The position numbers were made by a program, and so were the translations under genes. From the NCBI GenBank assembly GCA_035573435.1, contig DATMZR010000021.1:62001-126000 (forward strand): 64,000 nucleotides of DNA. Reading direction: 5' to 3'. The stretch comes from Solirubrobacterales bacterium (GTDB lineage Bacteria > Actinomycetota > Thermoleophilia > Solirubrobacterales > 70-9). Each line of letters starts with the position of its first letter. The stretch's first letter is position 1. The notes under the pieces were generated by a model. The model made no database searches. It was given only the letters and a program-made list of their open reading frames with translations, and was not told where the DNA came from. This document shows, piece by piece, positions 59,933-64,000 of the stretch.

Positions 59933-61801
59933 CTACCGCGCCACGACCACGAGCTTTCGCGACCTCGACTTCGCCGGCGCCCTGTAGGCCCAGCCCTGCT
60001 CGCGCAGCACCTTGAGGCGGAACCGGTAGCGAACGTTTGAGGTGTAAAAGCGGGCGAAGTGGTAGCGCACCCGATACTTGCCGTCGGCGTTGGTATGGAT
60101 GGCGTGACGAACGGTGTCCCAGCTGTGCCTGTTCCTCACCTGGAGCTCGATGAGCTTGCCGCCGTCCGGGATCCGCGCCGCGTAGTGCCGGACGCGCCCC
60201 TTGAACACGACCCGCCTTCCCTCCGGCACGTGGCGCCGCGACAGCCGCAAGCCGGCCTTGGTCTTCACCGCGAGCGTCCCGACCCTCGTCGCGTCAGCGA
60301 TGTAGCGGGCCGAGCCCCCGTACGTGGCCGTGATCCTGCGCGAGGGCCCCGCCGGGATCCGCTCGCGCCAGCGCCCGTCCGAGTCCGTCTGGACCTTGCG
60401 AACGCGGCGGTCGATGAGGGCGCCGGCGCCGAAGTGCTCGACCACGGTCACCTCCTGACCGGCGAGCGGGTGGCCCCCGCGGTCGCTGAGCCGCCCCGCG
60501 ACCTTGGAGCGCTTCCCGTAGCCGATCGTCTCGCGGTGGCCTCCGCCGGGAGCGAGGTAGCCCGTGAGGCGCACGCCGGACTTGAGCGGGAAGGTGAGGA
60601 CCATGGGCTGGCCGTCGCGGCGCTGAGTCGTCCAGGCGAAGTTGCCGGCGACGTCGGTTGCCTGGGCGAGGAACTCATATCGCCCCGCGGGGACCGCGGT
60701 CGAGTCGACGCGCGCCTGCAGCGCTCCGCCGCCGATCTGCGTCTCGAGCGGCTGCCAAGTGGTCGAGCCGACGGCTCGGTAGAAGATGCGCCCGCCGTCG
60801 ACGCCCGAGGTCGCGTCGGAGACTGGCGCCTTGATCAGCTCGGGGTCGTTTGCGTCCTGGGAACTCGTGAAGCCCAGCGCCGGCGGCGTGTTATCGACGT
60901 CGACCGTCCGGTGTTGGCAGGTCCGGTTGCCGGCGAAATCGATCGCGCAGATCGACAGCGCGTTGCGGCCGTCGTGGAAAGGGGGGGCGCCCGTGCTGGC
61001 AGACGTAGACGACGTCGAAAGTGCCGTCGGGCACGGATCAAAGGTCTTTGCAGAGCGCGATCCCGGTATGTCCGCGCAGCTGGTGTTCCGCGTCAAAAAC
61101 CCGGTGCGGTCGACGGTGGCCACGATCTGGCGTAGTCCCGAACCGGCGTCGCTGCCACTGGTACCGAGGTCCTGTGTCCCCCTTCTCCAACCGCCGGCAA
61201 GCAGGGCGCCACCCGTCGTCAGCACGGGGTCCGAGTAGTCCGCCACCTTGAGGCGGACGTTACGGATCCAGGTTTTCGCCAAATCGGACTCCCGACAGCC
61301 GCCGGCTCGCTCGCAGGAGAGGCTGGCGATGAACTGGCGTTGGCCCCGACCATGGGCGCTCCAGCCGTAGTGGTGATAGCTGGTTGGGCCCGTGCCCCCG
61401 GAGCCCACGCGTCCCGTTTGCCGCTGGCCGTCGTCAGCCATCCACAAGCTCGGGGCATGGCCCCGATCGCGACGCAGCTTGGCGCTTACGTCTACGCCGA
61501 CGATCCCGAGCGAGGAGGTGTTGGTCGACCATCGCGCCTTGCCGACAGCGCTGTGGACCGCGCGCCCGATGTTCTCGATCCTCACCGCGTGTTCGCCCGA
61601 AACGCCGCAGGCGTTGAGGGCGAAGTACGAATGGCCATCGGAGAGCACGGCATCCTGGGCCCCCCGGTTGGCGCGCTCGCACTGAGCGACGGTATAGGTC
61701 GCACCGCCGGCGTCGGCGTCAGGGGCTGCGAGGAGCGCGCCGAGAAAGACGGCGGCCGCCGCGTTTCGGAGGGTGTGGCTGACGCCTTCTCTAAGGATCA
61801 C
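59933..61801 (-). CDS. Large secreted multi-domain beta protein, second gene of element sigma cassette
   Basis: 622 residues, start GTG. Signal peptide about 1-31. Like its chromosomal paralogue at 23136 it has the N-terminal domain (TYTVAQCERANRGAQDAVLS; RQFIASLSCERAGGCRES), an Ig-like region with ALSICAIDFAGNRTCQHRTV, a PLKSGVRLTGYLAPGG module and the C-terminal FYTSNVRYRFRLKVLREQGW block. It lies 23 bp after the sigma stop. Role unknown; the conservation suggests a specific surface partner. Confidence 0.87.
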   Translation of the reverse strand: MILREGVSHTLRNAAAAVFLGALLAAPDADAGGATYTVAQCERANRGAQDAVLSDGHSYFALNACGVSGEHAVRIENIGRAVHSAVGKARWSTNTSSLGIVGVDVSAKLRRDRGHAPSLWMADDGQRQTGRVGSGGTGPTSYHHYGWSAHGRGQRQFIASLSCERAGGCRESDLAKTWIRNVRLKVADYSDPVLTTGGALLAGGWRRGTQDLGTSGSDAGSGLRQIVATVDRTGFLTRNTSCADIPGSRSAKTFDPCPTALSTSSTSASTGAPPFHDGRNALSICAIDFAGNRTCQHRTVDVDNTPPALGFTSSQDANDPELIKAPVSDATSGVDGGRIFYRAVGSTTWQPLETQIGGGALQARVDSTAVPAGRYEFLAQATDVAGNFAWTTQRRDGQPMVLTFPLKSGVRLTGYLAPGGGHRETIGYGKRSKVAGRLSDRGGHPLAGQEVTVVEHFGAGALIDRRVRKVQTDSDGRWRERIPAGPSRRITATYGGSARYIADATRVGTLAVKTKAGLRLSRRHVPEGRRVVFKGRVRHYAARIPDGGKLIELQVRNRHSWDTVRHAIHTNADGKYRVRYHFARFYTSNVRYRFRLKVLREQGWAYRAPAKSRSRKLVVVAR

Positions 61802-61824
61802 GGGTCCAACGGTCTACCGACGTC

Positions 61825-63207
61825 CTATGGCTGTCCGAACTCCCGCGCTGCCGCGGATTCGCCTCCGCCGTCGCTGGACGAACCACCAGCGGAGCCGGAC
61901 GAGGTGCTGGTCGCGGCCGAGGCGACTCCGAACTCCTGCTCTCCGACCGGCGCCGTCGGAGCGACGGGCTCCACCGGCTCGGGTGGTGGCTCCTCCGCTG
62001 GCGGGGGCTCCCCCTGCGGAGGCTCGAGCGGTGTCTCTGTGCCGATCTGACTCGGCGGCGAAGGAGGCGCTGGTGCAGGCAGGATGTCGGCACTCGCCTC
62101 GCGCGCGCTCGGCGTCTTGCGCTCCGCCTCCGCATGGCCGCGGAGCGCGGGTGCCGGCAGCACGCCGGCGGCGACGCACGCCGTCGCCGCCGCGCCCGTC
62201 GCAAGGCACGAGGCGATGATCTTGCCCGCGCTGCCCGCCAAGCCCAGGTGCGCCATGACGCCGCCGGCGCCGGCGCCCCCGGCCCTCGCCGCTCCGCTCG
62301 CCGACAGCTGGGTCGCAATTTGCTCTGCGCCATGATCGCTCCCCGGAGCGATCAAGCGGTCACGTGCGCCCGCGATCGCGCCAGCGACGCGATCGAGGAT
62401 CGAGGGATCCGGTATCCGGTCCACCGCGGGGAGCGGCAATGCGGCGGCTGCCCCGTGATGGAGGTCGCGCAGCTGGCGCGCCAGCGCCACGGCGTGCGGG
62501 TCGGCGGCTAGCAGCCTGCGCGCTCGCCGCCGCTCGCCGGCGCTACCCGTGCCGGCGATGTAGGCGCTGAGTAGCTCGCGCTCGATCGACGCAAAGCGCT
62601 CCGCCTCGAGTGCTTCGTGGACCGCACTGACAGCCGACCTCAGCCGGAAGTAGTAGGTCTGGCGGCTGAGGCCGAGAATCCTGCAGCTCTCGCGCGGCTC
62701 GAGCTGCTCCACGAACCGACTGCGGTAGACGACCTGCTGCTCGGGAGTAAGGCGCTCAGCCGCTTCGATCGCTCGGGCAAGCTCGGCCCGAGCGAGCATC
62801 CGCGCCTCCGGATCGCCGCCGCGGTCCTCAACGGAGTTGAGGAGGTGGCCCTGCGGGTCGCTCGGCGACACGCAACGGTTCTGAACCAGATCCCGCGCGT
62901 CTCGCCATGCAACACGCTTGGCGAACGCGCGCGGGTCGCGAATCCGCTCGCCGGCGACCTCCCGCCTGTGGATCGCGAGCAGCGCCTCCTGCGCCAAATC
63001 TTCGTAGTCCTGTTCGTTCAGCGAGCCCCCGAAGCTGGCGCGCAGGTGCCGCACAACCGCGGCGGCGATCTGCTTCGCGCCGCCGCTCCAGCCATTGTCG
63101 GCCGGGGCCCCAACTGAGGTCGGGCTGTGCCCGTGACCCCGGCTCCGCGGCACTCCCTCGCGCTCCTCCACGGCGCGCACGCCCTGCCGCTTTCGCTTGT
63201 CCCGCAT
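61825..63207 (-). CDS. Membrane-tethered sigma factor, element copy, with degenerate zinc motif
   Basis: 460 residues from the ATG at MRDKRKRQGV; a longer frame to 63300 would run through the promoter motif. Sigma region 2 (DYEDLAQEALLAIHRREVAG) and region 4 (LTPEQQVVYRSRFVEQLEPR, SCRILGLSRQTYYFRLR) are clear. The section aligned to the chromosomal H-x3-C-x2-C motif reads ARRLLAADPHAVALARQL, so the zinc ligands are lost. The TM (GKIIASCLATGAAATACVAA) matches that of the chromosomal protein, and the Pro/Ser-rich tail carries EFG and ends REFGQP. Confidence 0.87.
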   Translation of the reverse strand: MRDKRKRQGVRAVEEREGVPRSRGHGHSPTSVGAPADNGWSGGAKQIAAAVVRHLRASFGGSLNEQDYEDLAQEALLAIHRREVAGERIRDPRAFAKRVAWRDARDLVQNRCVSPSDPQGHLLNSVEDRGGDPEARMLARAELARAIEAAERLTPEQQVVYRSRFVEQLEPRESCRILGLSRQTYYFRLRSAVSAVHEALEAERFASIERELLSAYIAGTGSAGERRRARRLLAADPHAVALARQLRDLHHGAAAALPLPAVDRIPDPSILDRVAGAIAGARDRLIAPGSDHGAEQIATQLSASGAARAGGAGAGGVMAHLGLAGSAGKIIASCLATGAAATACVAAGVLPAPALRGHAEAERKTPSAREASADILPAPAPPSPPSQIGTETPLEPPQGEPPPAEEPPPEPVEPVAPTAPVGEQEFGVASAATSTSSGSAGGSSSDGGGESAAAREFGQP

Positions 63208-63215
63208 ATCCCTAT

Positions 63216-63241
63216 GTCGGAGCCGCTCGCGTTTTGTATGG
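63216..63241 (-). promoter_or_regulatory. Element promoter motif, copy C
   Basis: Minus strand: CCATACA, 12 bases, CTCCGAC, followed eight bases later by the sigma ATG (TATGCGG at the start). The constant boxes and distance match copy B. If CGAC is the -10, transcription would begin at or very near the A of the ATG, giving a leaderless message. Confidence 0.65.
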
Positions 63242-63343
63242 ACGGCCTGCCTGGCTTCGGCGCTCTCACGCCACCTCAGCTCGCGATCCGACGAGGCCAA
63301 GCTACCCGACCGCGGCTAGCTCCGCGCCAATCGCTGCCGCTGC

Positions 63344-64000
63344 CTAACCCGGCTGTGCAGCCCAGACACGCACTCGCGCGGCCGCTCGAGAGGACGCCGG
63401 CTCGATCACGATGGCCTCTCCCGTCGCGAGCGTCTTGAACTCGTCCGGATGGCGCACGAACTCCCGCTCGCGAGTCCGCGTGCCAGTGTTGTCCTTGGCC
63501 TGCAGGCTGAGACGGGAGTCGATCCGCCGGGTCGTGACCCAGACAGGTCGCGTGCCGGCGACGCTCGCCAAGAGGGACGCCGAGTGGGGTTCGGGCTGGC
63601 GATGCGCGATCGTGAAGTCGAGCTGCGTGAGGACCCGACGCGAGAACGCCTCGCTCCCTGTGTCCATCGCTACCTCGCCCAGATCCGCCAGCCCCTGCGT
63701 CGCCAGGAGCACGCTAACGCCGGCGGAGCGCGAGCGCGAGAGCACCCGCAGAACCTCCCGCGCGCCAAGGGCCGCGAACTCGTCGATCGCCACCAACCCC
63801 AGGTGCGCGCGGCGCTGAAGCTCGCCGGTTAGGGAGACCAGGTCGGAGACAATCGCCGCGCCTAGCATCTCGGAGGCCAGCGGGTAGCGGTCCGCGTCGA
63901 GGCGGAAGTAGAGCACGCTTCGCATCCGCCACGCATCCGAGAGATCGATCTGCTCGCCCGGCTGCTCCGGGTCGAGCCAGCGTCCCAGGCTCGACTCGCC
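63344..64000 (-). CDS. VirD4/TraG-type coupling ATPase (C-terminal part; continues beyond the window)
   Basis: At least 219 residues, open to the window edge. Walker B (GLVAIDEFAALG), the following SRSRSAGVSVLLATQGLADL and LTQLDFTIAHRQPEPHSASL blocks belong to TraD/TraG-like type IV coupling proteins. This ATPase brings the DNA substrate to the channel. The N-terminal P-loop lies outside the window. It ends 136 bp before the sigma start, on the same strand. Confidence 0.88.
   Translation of the reverse strand, partial: GESSLGRWLDPEQPGEQIDLSDAWRMRSVLYFRLDADRYPLASEMLGAAIVSDLVSLTGELQRRAHLGLVAIDEFAALGAREVLRVLSRSRSAGVSVLLATQGLADLGEVAMDTGSEAFSRRVLTQLDFTIAHRQPEPHSASLLASVAGTRPVWVTTRRIDSRLSLQAKDNTGTRTREREFVRHPDEFKTLATGEAIVIEPASSRAAARVRVWAAQPG

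Larger units (their letters stand above)
39719..64000. mobile_element. Integrative and conjugative element (left part; right end outside window)
   Basis: A large serine recombinase lies at the left edge, and the rest is element-type content: replication-relaxation protein, ssb, cell-wall hydrolase, VirB6/VirB4/TcpE/TcpC-like transfer genes and a coupling ATPase. Transfer and regulatory genes run on the minus strand, while the cargo block (43.5-48.6 kb) runs on the plus strand. The right attachment site and any relaxase lie beyond 64000. Left boundary inferred from the remnant at 39635-39718. Confidence 0.8.

Noticed and set aside
61825-63300. Longer start for the element sigma gene
   Set aside because: The extra 31 codons lie over the conserved promoter motif; the ATG at 63207 follows it directly.

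Overview
The window is high-GC DNA from what looks like an actinobacterium of the class Thermoleophilia (Solirubrobacterales or close kin). This is inferred from GC-rich codon use, GTG starts, tight ATGA/GTGA overlaps, secreted proteins beginning with the RRHLSYAN motif, and several SnoaL-like proteins beginning MSQENVE. No marker gene fixes the lineage.

Chromosomal part (1 to about 39.7 kb). It carries lexA with an SOS box, tRNA-Leu(GAG), a secreted RTX-repeat protein, a TetR/MMPL exporter pair with twin operators, an FtsH-ExoD operon, secG, and cytochrome c maturation genes in two places (ccmF, ccmE and a small CcmI-like gene at 10.7-13.6 kb; a TlpA-like thioredoxin and ccmH at 20.9-21.9 kb). 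Next come a potassium/proton antiporter, an amidase, a membrane-anchored PI-PLC-like protein, tRNA-Gly(CCC), a sulfatase, the tldD/pmbA protease pair, a cation exporter, rdgB-rph, and a cyclase/AAA/TPR regulator. A three-gene cassette at 22.5-26.4 kb encodes a sigma factor fused to a zinc-finger anti-sigma-like motif, a transmembrane segment and an extracytoplasmic tail, followed by two secreted proteins.

Mobile part (about 39.7 kb to beyond the right edge). A large serine recombinase sits next to a C-terminal gene remnant and opens an integrative and conjugative element. The element has a replication-relaxation-like protein, a small sigma factor, a cargo block of secreted proteins (Ig-like, glycoside hydrolase, NHL propeller), ssb, a dual-domain cell-wall hydrolase and a type IV secretion operon of the Firmicutes/Actinobacteria style (VirB6-like, VirB4-like, TcpE-like, small pilin-like, TcpC-like). 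A VirD4/TraG-type coupling protein runs off the window edge. No relaxase is visible.

Most notable: the element carries a second copy, in the same gene order and strand, of the chromosomal sigma / 616-622-aa secreted / 204-215-aa secreted cassette. Both sigma proteins, and a third single-pass protein heading the secretion operon, end in an extracytoplasmic REFG-(Q)-P motif. A 26-bp motif with constant spacing lies just upstream of three element transcription units (replication-relaxation gene, secretion operon, sigma cassette) and looks like an ECF-type promoter giving leaderless or near-leaderless messages. Together these suggest a membrane-tethered one-protein sigma switch that links a surface signal to secreted proteins and, in the element copy, possibly to conjugation.
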